In this document: piece by piece, positions 48,442 through 56,649 of the stretch
Layout of the letters: the number at the start of each line of letters is the position of its first letter
Position numbering within the stretch: position 1 is the stretch's first letter
NCBI GenBank assembly: GCA_021813445.1
Contig: JAKAKP010000110.1
Coordinates: 1 to 63,196 of the forward strand
Direction: 5' to 3'
Length of the DNA: 63,196 nucleotides
Source: Deltaproteobacteria bacterium
Lineage (GTDB): Bacteria; Desulfobacterota; Desulfobaccia; Desulfobaccales; 0-14-0-80-60-11
Translations under genes and position numbers: made by a program
Notes under the pieces: model-generated
Told to the model about the DNA's origin: nothing
Database searches by the model: none
The model's input: only the letters and a program-made list of their open reading frames with translations

Positions 48442-50877
48442 ATGTCACCTAACCGCTGGGAACTGAAACCGGAAAGCCTGCGCGCTGTCTGCGACCCTGA
48501 CAGCCTGGGGTTTGAAAGCACCATGGATCTGACTCCCTCCAAAGAAAAGGTGGTGGGTCAGGATCGGGCCAGGCATGCCCTGGAGTTCGGCCTCGGAGTC
48601 AAGGACCCGGAATACAATATCTTTGTGGCCGGACCCCCCCGGGCCGGAAAAACGGAAATGATCAAGGCCTACGTGGCGGAGCTGGCCGCGTCTGAGCCGG
48701 CGCCTCCGGACTATATTTATGTCTATAATTTCAAGGATCCGGAGAAACCCAAGGCCTTGGCCCTGCCCCCGGGCAAAGGCCGGTCCCTCAAGGGTGACAT
48801 GGAGGACTTGATCTCCACCCTGAAGGTGCAGATTCCGGAGGTGTTTGAAAGCGAGGACTACTCCCAGCGCCGGGAAGCCCTGGTGCAGCGCTTTGCCCAG
48901 GATCGCAACGCCATGCTCCAGCAGTTGGACGAAAAGGCCACCAAAGAGGGTTTCATCCTCAACATCTCCCAAACCGGCTTGATGATCTTCCCCGGCAAAG
49001 AGGGCAAACCCATGAGCGAGGAGGACCTCAAAGCCCTCAACGATGAGGAGCGGGAAGCCCTCCGCCAGAAGTCCGGCGCCCTGCATAACGAAATGAATGA
49101 AGTCATCCGCAAGATCCGGAAAATGGAAAAAGAATTCCAGGAAATGGAGAAGAAGCTGGATCAGGATGTGGCCCTCTATGTGGTGGGGCACCTCATCCAG
49201 GAAATGAAGGAAAAATACCGGGATCTCACCTTGGTGACGGATTACTTCCAAGAAGTGCAGGACGATATCCTGAAAAATATCGAGGACCTGAAGCGGCGGC
49301 CGGGAGCCCAGGGGCCTTTTCCTTTCCCCACGCCGGAGCCCAGTTTCGTCCAATACCAGGTGAACGTCTTTGTGGACCACTCCGGCACCAAGGGCGCGCC
49401 GGTGATAATGGAGAATAATCCCACCTATCCCAACCTCTTCGGCGCAGTGGAGCGCCGCGCCCAATTCGGGGCCCTGGTCACTGACTTTTCCCTCATCCGT
49501 TCCGGCGCCCTGCACCGGGCCAATGGCGGCTACCTCATCCTGGAGGCCATGGACCTGCTGCGCTGGTATTTTTCCTATGAGGCTATGAAACGCTGCCTCA
49601 AAGACCGGCAGATCAAGATCGAGGACCTGGCGGAGCAGCTCGGCGTGATTTCCACCCGCTCCCTGCAGCCCCAGCCCATTCCCTTGCAGGTCAAAGTGGT
49701 CCTCATCGGCGATCCCTATGTGTACCAGATTCTCTATGCCTATGATGAGGATTTCCACAAGCTCTTCAAGATCAAGGCCCATTTCGATTGGGAAATGAAG
49801 AAGACCCAGGACCATATCCAGAAGTTTTGCGAGGCTGTGGCCGGCTATATCCACGAGGAAAAGCTCATGCCGGTGCACAAAACCGGCATGGCCCGTCTCC
49901 TGGAATATGCCGGAGAATTGGCCGGGCACAAGGAAAAGCTCACCCTGCAATTGAAGGAAGTCCTGGACACTTTGAAGGAGGCCAATTACTGGGCCAAGAG
50001 CAACACCCACGAGGTGATCTTCGGCACTGACGTGGAAAAGGCCATCCAGGAGAAGATCTACCGCTCCGATTTGCCGGAAGAGAAGATGCAGGAATTCATC
50101 GACGAAGGCATGCTCTTCATCGAGACCAGCGGCAAGGTGGTGGGCCAGGTCAACGGCCTCTCCGTCTACGCCCTGGGCGACCACGCGTTCGGGCGTCCCA
50201 GCCGCATCACTGCCACCATCGCCCTGGGTAAGGAAGGCGTGGTGGCCATTGACCGGGAAGCCCAGATGGCCGGCAATATCCACAACAAAGGGGTGATGAT
50301 CCTGGCCGGGTACCTGAAGAGCCACTTTGCCCAGGATAAGCCCCTGACCCTGTCCGCCAGCCTCTGTTTCGAACAGAGCTACGGCATGGTGGAAGGGGAC
50401 AGCGCTTCCGGCGCGGAGCTCCTGGCCCTGCTTTCGGCCCTGGCCGACATGCCCCTGGCCCAAAACATCGCCATCACCGGCTCCGTCAGCCAGCGGGGCG
50501 AGTCCCAGCCCATCGGCGGTGTCAACTGGAAGATCGAAGGTTTCTATAAAGTCTGCAAGGCTCGCGGCCTGGACGGCACCCAGGGAGTGGTCATCCCCAA
50601 GGCCAATGTCCAGGACCTGATGCTGAAGAAGGAAGTGGTGGACGCGGTCCAGGCCGGCCAGTTCCATGTCTGGGCCATAGGTCATATTGATGAGGCTCTG
50701 GAACTCTTCATCGGCGTGCCTGCGGGCCAGCGCCAGGCAGACGGCTCCTGGGAGCCGGATACGGTCAATGACAAGGTGGATAAAAAACTGCGGCAGATGA
50801 TGGAACTGGCCAAAGAGCTGATGAAAGGCGAAGAAGAGGCAAAAAAAGGCGCTCCTGCAGCCCCTCCGAGCTCTTGA
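48442..50877 (+). CDS. Lon-like AAA+ protease (LonB/YcbZ type)
   Basis: 811 residues from the ATG at 48442 with GAGGAGG 6 bases upstream. The N-terminal ATPase domain has Walker A AGPPRAGKTEM (about residue 62) with a long helical insert (about 145-290, many Glu/Lys). The C-terminal proteolytic domain of family S16 has the catalytic Ser in GDSASGAELLALL (about 653) and Lys in GGVNWKIEGF (about 696). There is no Lon N-terminal substrate domain and no membrane helix. It degrades misfolded or regulatory cytoplasmic proteins. It is a single gene downstream of the CDF transporter. Confidence 0.9.
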   Translation: MSPNRWELKPESLRAVCDPDSLGFESTMDLTPSKEKVVGQDRARHALEFGLGVKDPEYNIFVAGPPRAGKTEMIKAYVAELAASEPAPPDYIYVYNFKDPEKPKALALPPGKGRSLKGDMEDLISTLKVQIPEVFESEDYSQRREALVQRFAQDRNAMLQQLDEKATKEGFILNISQTGLMIFPGKEGKPMSEEDLKALNDEEREALRQKSGALHNEMNEVIRKIRKMEKEFQEMEKKLDQDVALYVVGHLIQEMKEKYRDLTLVTDYFQEVQDDILKNIEDLKRRPGAQGPFPFPTPEPSFVQYQVNVFVDHSGTKGAPVIMENNPTYPNLFGAVERRAQFGALVTDFSLIRSGALHRANGGYLILEAMDLLRWYFSYEAMKRCLKDRQIKIEDLAEQLGVISTRSLQPQPIPLQVKVVLIGDPYVYQILYAYDEDFHKLFKIKAHFDWEMKKTQDHIQKFCEAVAGYIHEEKLMPVHKTGMARLLEYAGELAGHKEKLTLQLKEVLDTLKEANYWAKSNTHEVIFGTDVEKAIQEKIYRSDLPEEKMQEFIDEGMLFIETSGKVVGQVNGLSVYALGDHAFGRPSRITATIALGKEGVVAIDREAQMAGNIHNKGVMILAGYLKSHFAQDKPLTLSASLCFEQSYGMVEGDSASGAELLALLSALADMPLAQNIAITGSVSQRGESQPIGGVNWKIEGFYKVCKARGLDGTQGVVIPKANVQDLMLKKEVVDAVQAGQFHVWAIGHIDEALELFIGVPAGQRQADGSWEPDTVNDKVDKKLRQMMELAKELMKGEEEAKKGAPAAPPSS

Positions 50878-51299
50878 AAAATCTAGAGAGGCGCCGGGCG
50901 CGTCTTAAAGACCGTTTTCGGTTTTTGGTCTTCGGTTTTCGGTTACAAAGAATGAACCATTCTGGTTCCCAAACGGTTATTCATGAGCCATTGGGCTTGC
51001 CTATAATTATAAAAAACCGGTGGGGCGGGCCTCCGTGCAGTGGGGCGGGCGTCCCCGCCCGCCAACCTCTCAAGGCGGGGCAGGGACGCCCCCCACCAAC
51101 TTGGAAGCTGTGGCCTCTGTGAATGTCTTTCACTGTCATTCTGAACGGAGCACCGCGGAGTGAATCTCGACCTCCCCAACGCTAGATTCTTCGGTCGCTG
51201 CGCTCCCTCAGAATGACAAATAAGAAACAGGGCGGCCCCGGGCCACCGTTACCAAGCAGGCGCCCGGCCCCCGATAATTTTTGTGAAGGATGAAAGAGA
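50878..51299. repeat. Spacer with three repeat families, no gene
   Basis: A TTTTCGGTTTTTGG run (50911-50945; reversed at about 61194-61222), a GGTGGGGCGGGC..GCCCCCCACC palindrome (51018-51100), and a TGTCATTCTGA..TCAGAATGACA element (51134-51219) of a type widespread in bacterial genomes. No coding sequence is seen. Confidence 0.75.
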
Positions 51300-52025
51300 G
51301 TGAAAAGACTAAACATGCTGCTGCTATCCCTGATAATGTCGTTGATCCTGACTGTTCCCGCTCTATCATCCGGCCCCGGTCCCGGCGTGTCTTCGGACGC
51401 GGCCTTAAAGATGCTCCAGGAGGGCAATGCCCACTTCGCGGCGGGCAAGCTGAAACATCCCCACCAGGATAAGGCCCGGCGGGTGCAGACCGCGACCAAA
51501 GGCCAGACCCCCTTTGCCGCCATCCTCTCCTGCTCCGATTCCCGGGCCCCGGTGGAGCTGATTTTTGACCAGGGGGTGGGGGACCTCTTTGTGGTGCGGG
51601 TGGCGGGAAACGTGGCTGGCGAGGACGAAGTCGCGTCCCTGGAATATGCCGGGGACCACCTGGGCACGCCGGTGCTGGTGGTTCTGGGCCACACTAAATG
51701 CGGGGCGGTGACCGCAGTGGTGGAAGACGCCCAGCTCCACGGCAGCCTGCCGGCCCTGGCTGCCAAGATCAAGCCCGCGGTGGCGCAGGCCCGGGCGGCG
51801 CATCCGGGCTTAAGCGGCGCGGCGCTGGTGGCGGCCGCGGTCAAGACCAATATCTATCAGGCCATGGCCGATATGTTCGCCAAAAGCCGGATCATCCGGG
51901 ACCTGGTGAAGGCCGGGAAGGTCAAAGTCATCGGCGCACTCTATGATCTGGCAAGCGGCAAGGTGGAGTGGCTGGGGCCGCCGGGGCTAAGTGAGGGAAG
52001 ATCAGAATTCTCCCCCCTTTTCTAA
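51300..52025 (+). CDS. Exported beta-class carbonic anhydrase
   Basis: 241 residues from a GTG with AAGGA upstream. A signal peptide (about 1-24) sends it to the periplasm, unlike the cytoplasmic E. coli enzyme. Zinc ligands are Cys in ILSCSDSRAP, His and Cys in VLGHTKCGAV; the Asp-Arg dyad (SDSR) is present. It hydrates CO2 to bicarbonate. The last codons (EGRSEFSPLF) lie in the dispersed element C that begins at 52009, so the original end was probably replaced by a repeat insertion. Confidence 0.9.
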   Translation: MKRLNMLLLSLIMSLILTVPALSSGPGPGVSSDAALKMLQEGNAHFAAGKLKHPHQDKARRVQTATKGQTPFAAILSCSDSRAPVELIFDQGVGDLFVVRVAGNVAGEDEVASLEYAGDHLGTPVLVVLGHTKCGAVTAVVEDAQLHGSLPALAAKIKPAVAQARAAHPGLSGAALVAAAVKTNIYQAMADMFAKSRIIRDLVKAGKVKVIGALYDLASGKVEWLGPPGLSEGRSEFSPLF

Positions 52026-52095
52026 AGGGAGGCAGGGGGGATTATATAAGCGTCTGATAATCCCCTAAATCCCCCTTTAGGAAAGGGGGACTTTA
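52009..52095. repeat. About 85-bp dispersed element (family C)
   Basis: CCCCCCTTTT..AAAGGG and CCCCCTTTAGG..AAAGGGGG hairpins flank the core GGATTATATAAGCGTCTGATAATCCCC. It provides the last five or so codons and the stop of the carbonic anhydrase gene. Confidence 0.85.
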
Positions 52096-52185
52096 ATACT
52101 TCCATTCCCGGCATCTCTGCTGATTTTGGACATATTTTCAACCTAAGACAGGGTTTTAACAGGTTCAGGTAAGGAGGTGGAGAGC

Positions 52186-52602
52186 ATGAAAGGCATCTGG
52201 GCCTCCTTCATCCCGCTGGGTTTGGTGGCTGTGCTCTTTTTGACCGCGGCCCAGGCGGCCCTGGCCCCGGTGGTCCTCCAGGAGAAAGACCGGGGCAGCA
52301 CTATCACCCTGCAGGCGGGGCAAAAGCTGCTCCTTTATCTGCGCAACCCTGCATCCGGCGGCTACAGCGTTAAGCCCCCGATTTTCAATGCTGCGGTTCT
52401 CAAACTGGCGTCCCAAAAGAAGCTGGCCCCCGAACCCCGGAAACCTCCCCGGGCCGGGGACTTCGGCCAGCTTTTCTATGAATGGGAGGCTGTGGCCCAG
52501 GGCCAAACCGACATCATTATCAACATCCATCGCCCTTGGGAGAAGAAACCGCCGCAGGAGTTCTGGCGGGTGAAGGTGAAGGTAGTGAGCAGTGAGCAGT
52601 GA
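52186..52602 (+). CDS. Exported chagasin-like protease inhibitor (I42 family)
   Basis: 138 residues from the ATG at 52186 with AAGGAGG upstream. A signal peptide (about 1-25) precedes an Ig-like domain with the three loops of chagasin inhibitors in altered form: NPASGGYSV (family NPTTGY), a middle loop near PRAGDFGQLFYEW, and HRPWEKKP (family RPW). Such proteins block papain-like cysteine proteases. The last residues (VVSSEQ) fall in the GTGAGCA tandem repeat. It follows carbonic anhydrase. Confidence 0.7.
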   Translation: MKGIWASFIPLGLVAVLFLTAAQAALAPVVLQEKDRGSTITLQAGQKLLLYLRNPASGGYSVKPPIFNAAVLKLASQKKLAPEPRKPPRAGDFGQLFYEWEAVAQGQTDIIINIHRPWEKKPPQEFWRVKVKVVSSEQ

Positions 52603-52800
52603 GCAGAAAAAAGACCGGTCTCACGCAAAGACGCCAAGGTGCAAAGAAAAGACGCAAAAAGAGAGAGTTTAAATTGGTGGCGCAGGCGTCTCGCCTGCGC
52701 TAATGCGGGCGGGCGGGGACGCCCGCCCCACCAGCATTTACATGATCTCCGGGATAGCTAACAGCTCAGGAGCGACTGATCACTGACCACTGACCGATGG
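52586..52800. repeat. GTGAGCA tandem and B-like palindromes
   Basis: GTGAGCAGTGAGCAGTGAGCAG (about 52586-52606), a GCAGGCGTCTCGCCTGCGC and GGGCGGGCGGGGACGCCCGCCC pair (52675-52733), and a GATCACTGACCACTGACC run (52776-52795). There is no gene. Confidence 0.7.
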
Positions 52801-53619
52801 TCACTTCCTTTTCGATTCGATGTAGGCGTAGGCGGAGTGGTTGTGGATGGATTCGAAGTTTTCCGATTCCACCGCGTACCAGGTGAAGTTGTCGTTTTGG
52901 CTTAAGCGGTGGGCGATCTCCCGGACCACGTCCTCCACGAACATAGGGTTGGTGTAGGCCTTTTCGGTGACGAACTTCTCGTCCTGGCGCTTCAGCAGGG
53001 CATAGACCTCGCAGGAGGCGCATTCCTCCGCCAGGCGGATCAGGTCTTCAATCCAGAAGAATTTTTTGTAGCGCACCTGAATCCGTACTTCCCCCCGCTG
53101 GTTATGGGCTCCCGCCTTGCTGATCTCCTTGGAGCAGGGGCATAGGGTGGTGATGGGCACGGTGATCCCCACCACCAGATCCAGGCTGCCTTCCCCATCT
53201 AATGCCCCCGTGAAGGTGCAGATGTACTCCATCAGGCCCCGGGCCTTGGTCACCGGCGCTTCTTTGTCGATGAAATAGGGGAAGGTCATCTCGATGTGCG
53301 CGGATTGGGCGTTGAGGCGGCGGCGGGTCTCCTCCAGGATGGCCCCGATTTTCTTCAGGCTGATCTCCCGGCGGTATTCGCTGAGGATCTCGATGAAGCG
53401 GCTCATATGGGTGCCTTTGTGGCGGTGGGGCAGATTGACGTACATGTTGATGCGGGCCACCGTGTGCTGGGTGCCCTTGAATTTGTCCAGGACCACGATG
53501 GGGTAGGAAATATTCTTGACCCCCACCTTATCTATATCGATGCTCCGGGGGCTGACGTGGTTCTGGACGTCGCTGAGCTCCATGGCGGACAACACGACCG
53601 TGGATTTTTGGGCTTTCAT
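52801..53619 (-). CDS. folE2: GTP cyclohydrolase FolE2 (type IB)
   Basis: 272 residues. Converts GTP to 7,8-dihydroneopterin triphosphate for folate and related pathways; type IB can use metals other than zinc. Features: LPHRHKGTHMSRF, the metal-binding Cys in TTLCPCSKEISKAGAHNQRG (family signature with CxC and HNQR), and the C-terminal NPMFVEDVVREIA and FESIHNHSAYAYI. Length is normal. It lies 71 bp downstream of hisD on the same strand. Confidence 0.95.
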   Translation of the reverse strand: MKAQKSTVVLSAMELSDVQNHVSPRSIDIDKVGVKNISYPIVVLDKFKGTQHTVARINMYVNLPHRHKGTHMSRFIEILSEYRREISLKKIGAILEETRRRLNAQSAHIEMTFPYFIDKEAPVTKARGLMEYICTFTGALDGEGSLDLVVGITVPITTLCPCSKEISKAGAHNQRGEVRIQVRYKKFFWIEDLIRLAEECASCEVYALLKRQDEKFVTEKAYTNPMFVEDVVREIAHRLSQNDNFTWYAVESENFESIHNHSAYAYIESKRK

Positions 53620-53690
53620 GGCTATAGTCCTACAGGGCTTTATCCCTCAAAGGGATCGGGGTTTGGAGTCAGGGCTCCCTACCCCATTAC

Positions 53691-54989
53691 TCAAGTATAC
53701 CTAAACCTCTCGGCCACCGCCCGGGCGTGCAGCGGCAGGCCCTCGGCCTCCGCCAGGGTGATCACCGTGTCCTTCAAGGAAGCCAGGGCTTCCCGGGACA
53801 GATGCTGGAAAGTGGGCTTCTTGATGAAGTCATCCACCGACAGCCCGGAGAACATGCGGGCGCAGCCCCCCGTGGGCAACACGTGGTTGGTGCCGGAGGC
53901 GTAATCCCCCACGGGCACCGGCGCATAAGGGCCCAGGAAGATGGAGCCCGCGTGGCGGATGCGGGGCAAAAGCGACAGGGGGTCCCGGGTCATGACCTGG
54001 AGGTGCTCCGCGGCATAGAGATTGGCGAAATCTATAGCCGCGTCCAGATCAGGGGCCACCAGCACCGCAGACGACCCGGCCAGCGCCGCCTCCAAAATCT
54101 CCCGGCGTGGGAGTTGAGGCAGTTCGGCCTTAATCAGATCCACCACTTTCCGGGCCTTGGCCGCGTCCGTGGTGACCAGGACCGCGGCCGCGTCCGGATC
54201 ATGCTCCACCTGGGTCAGGAAGTCCGCGGCCAGGAGGCGGGATTCCGCGGTTTCGTCCGCCAGGATTAAGGCCTCGCTGGGCCCCGCGGGGGAATCGATG
54301 TCCACCTGCCCGAAGACCAGGAGCTTGGCCGCGGTAACGTATTTATTGCCCGGGCCCACGATCTTGTCCACCCGGGGGACCATCCGGGTGCCGTAGGCCA
54401 TGGAGCCGATGGCCCAGGGGCCGCCCAGCTTGAAAAAGCGTTGCACTCCGGCCAGGTGCGCGGCCACCAGGGTGGCGGGGTTCAGGGCCAGGCCTTCCCC
54501 CGGCGGCGTGCAGGCGATGATTTCGCGCACGCCTGCCACCTTGGCGGGGATGATATTCATCAGGGCGCTGGAAGGATAGGAGGCCAGGCCCCCGGGGATA
54601 TAGCAGCCCACCCGGTCCAGGGGCCGGTGCAGACGGCCGGCCAGCAGGCCCGGGCGCAGCTCCACGGCCCACATATCCCGTTCCAACTGGGCCCGATGAA
54701 ATTTTTCAATATTGGCCGCCGCCGCTTGCAAAGCCTCCAGGACCTTGGGGTCCACCGCCCGGTGTGCGGCCTCGATTTCTGCCGCGGTTACTTCCAGGTC
54801 AGTGATCTTGAGGCCGGGCTGGAGGCCGTGCTGCCGCAGGTTTTCCTCGTCCCCCTGCTCACGCAGCGCCGCCAGGATGGGGCGCACCGTGTCCAGCACC
54901 TGGCTCACATCCTCCTGGGAGCGGCTCAGGATCTCCTGCCGCCGCGCCGGAGTAAGTTGGTCTAAATATTCTACCTGCAAATCCGCCAT
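53691..54989 (-). CDS. hisD: Histidinol dehydrogenase
   Basis: 432 residues, the last enzyme of histidine synthesis (histidinol to histidine, two NAD+). Signatures: VGCYIPGGLASYPSSALMN, IVGPGNKYVTAAK, DSPAGPSEALILADE, LYAAEHLQVM (catalytic Glu/His), and GCARMFSGLSVDDFIKK near the end. Length and order are normal. A promoter (55032-55060) lies upstream. No other his genes are present, so it is detached from a his operon. Confidence 0.96.
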   Translation of the reverse strand: MADLQVEYLDQLTPARRQEILSRSQEDVSQVLDTVRPILAALREQGDEENLRQHGLQPGLKITDLEVTAAEIEAAHRAVDPKVLEALQAAAANIEKFHRAQLERDMWAVELRPGLLAGRLHRPLDRVGCYIPGGLASYPSSALMNIIPAKVAGVREIIACTPPGEGLALNPATLVAAHLAGVQRFFKLGGPWAIGSMAYGTRMVPRVDKIVGPGNKYVTAAKLLVFGQVDIDSPAGPSEALILADETAESRLLAADFLTQVEHDPDAAAVLVTTDAAKARKVVDLIKAELPQLPRREILEAALAGSSAVLVAPDLDAAIDFANLYAAEHLQVMTRDPLSLLPRIRHAGSIFLGPYAPVPVGDYASGTNHVLPTGGCARMFSGLSVDDFIKKPTFQHLSREALASLKDTVITLAEAEGLPLHARAVAERFRYT

Positions 54990-55031
54990 GCCCAGCCGTG
55001 GCCTTTCCCAAAATCATATTTTAACAATAAA

Positions 55032-55060
55032 AGTATATCGAATTGTTCAGTAAAGCACAA
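55032..55060 (-). promoter_or_regulatory. Promoter of hisD and folE2
   Basis: On the minus strand TTGTGC (55060-55055) and TATACT (55037-55032) are spaced by 17 bases. The hisD start codon lies about 40 bases downstream. Confidence 0.65.
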
Positions 55061-55574
55061 ACTTAAAGAGATTTCCCCCTCCTGGCTCCCAGGCTTTGCC
55101 GGGCGAGATTTTGTCCCGGGATATAATCCCTAAAAATTCTTCAAAGGTGTGCAAGCAGAGCTTGGACCAAGATTTTTCGTTCCCAAGTACAACTTGGGAA
55201 CGAGTACAGAAAGAATCGTAGGTGCGGGCGTCTCGCCCGCCCTGGTAATCCGCACAGGCTGGAAAGCCTGGGCTACCGCTCAGGAACTTTTCAGGACGGC
55301 AGTACAAAAAGCAGGGCGGCCCTACCCGGCTGTTGTAAGAGGCTGCGCTTCCCTGGCGGAGACCCATTCCTCCAACCAAGGGCCGCGCCAGAAAGCTCAC
55401 CGCCACTATCGCCAAAGGTGGCGAATTATTCTATAGTCTCATGAAAAACGGGATGGTCTGAATTTCAATTTTCCACCAATTCCCCGGAGAGGGCCGCAAC
55501 TGCGCGTTTTTCCCCCGGGCGGAGACCTGACTCCCACCTGGGGACTGCCAGGGGGAGATAGAGACGGGCTGGAG
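55061..55574. repeat. Spacer with palindromic repeats, no gene
   Basis: CGTTCCCAAGTACAACTTGGGAACG (about 55178-55202), a type of palindrome seen in many bacterial spacers, is followed by a B-like module (55217-55278). Open frames here have no start signals. Confidence 0.65.
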
Positions 55575-55661
55575 ATGAGAAAAAGAGCAATATTTGGCAA
55601 GTTTGCCGCGGTCTTCCCTTTTTTTCCACCGAGGGACGCCGCCGCCACCCCACCCGTGGCA

Positions 55662-56312
55662 ATGAGCCGCACCCGGCAGTTGACCACCGATACCCTGTTC
55701 GCCATTCAAATCGGTTTTACTTTAGTCTGGGGCGGCAGCCAGTTCATCCGCCTGCTGAGCAGCATGCAGGGGGTGAATATCAGCTGGTTTCTGAGCTGGC
55801 TCGCGTTTTTGCTGCTCAACCTGGCCCTGGCCTTGCGGGCCCATGCCAATCAGCCCAGCCGGGTCACCCTCCAGACCATCTGGTCTTATGCCGCCTGGAC
55901 CGCCATGGTGGCGGCCGACCTGGGGGTGATGCTCTGGCGGGGCACCCACATCTGGGACGGCACCGACACCGTCACCACCCTGCTGGTGGCGGCCGGGCTG
56001 GCCCTGACCCTGCTGGTGGCCCACCGCCTCAGTCTGGGCATCGTCGATCCCATGGTCAAGGGCTACCTGGCCGTGGCCTTCAAGGCCATCCCGCAACTGG
56101 CCCTGGCCTATAAAATCATGATGATGGGCGGCCGGGGCCTCTCCCCCGTGGCCGTGGTCACCGGGCATATTACCATCCTCACCCGGCTGGGGCAGCTCTG
56201 GTATTCCATCAAAGAGGCCGGCTGGGACCGGAATCGCCGGGGCTCGGCCCTGAGCGAACTGGCCAATGAAGGCAGCTGGATAGTGGCCACCTTGGCCTGG
56301 CTGGTGCGTTAA
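55662..56312 (+). CDS. Six-helix integral membrane protein, unknown
   Basis: About 216 residues from the ATG at 55662 (MSRTRQLTTDTLF); an earlier in-frame ATG at 55575 would add 29 residues that do not look like protein, but neither start has a strong ribosome-binding site. Six hydrophobic helices are spaced along it, with conserved-looking loops (QPSRVTLQTIWSYAAW, HRLSLGIVDPMVKGYLAV, ANEGSWIVATLAW). I do not recognise the family; there is no evident pore or catalytic motif. Confidence 0.65.
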   Translation: MSRTRQLTTDTLFAIQIGFTLVWGGSQFIRLLSSMQGVNISWFLSWLAFLLLNLALALRAHANQPSRVTLQTIWSYAAWTAMVAADLGVMLWRGTHIWDGTDTVTTLLVAAGLALTLLVAHRLSLGIVDPMVKGYLAVAFKAIPQLALAYKIMMMGGRGLSPVAVVTGHITILTRLGQLWYSIKEAGWDRNRRGSALSELANEGSWIVATLAWLVR

Positions 56313-56430
56313 GGCGGGGATTGCCGTTAGGGCAAACCTGGCATTCGCCCTTTCACCTCCAGGGCTATGGCACCTTGAAGGGGACAGATAATGCCAACTA
56401 ATGCCAAGTTACAATCTGATGGCAATTTAT

Positions 56431-56570
56431 TGTAGGGGCGGACCCATGTGTCCGCCCGGGCGGTGGCAAATGCCACCGCGTTAATTCTATGACCGGATTG
56501 AGTGTTAGGAATCGAAGGATGTCGTTTTTGCTGACGTCCAGGGGGCACACATAGGTGCCCCCCTACAAAA
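56431..56570. repeat. Two dispersed D repeats
   Basis: GTAGGGGCGGACCCATGTGTCCGCCC (56431-56458) and the inverted GGGGGCACACATAGGTGCCCCCC (56541-56564) face each other 80 bp apart in front of rnr. Confidence 0.7.
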
Positions 56571-56649
56571 CCGCGGCTGTTTGGCTGCCATCCGGTAATT
56601 AAAGAGAGAAGCAGATGAGCCGACCTCACCAGGAAAGAGAGGGCAACCA

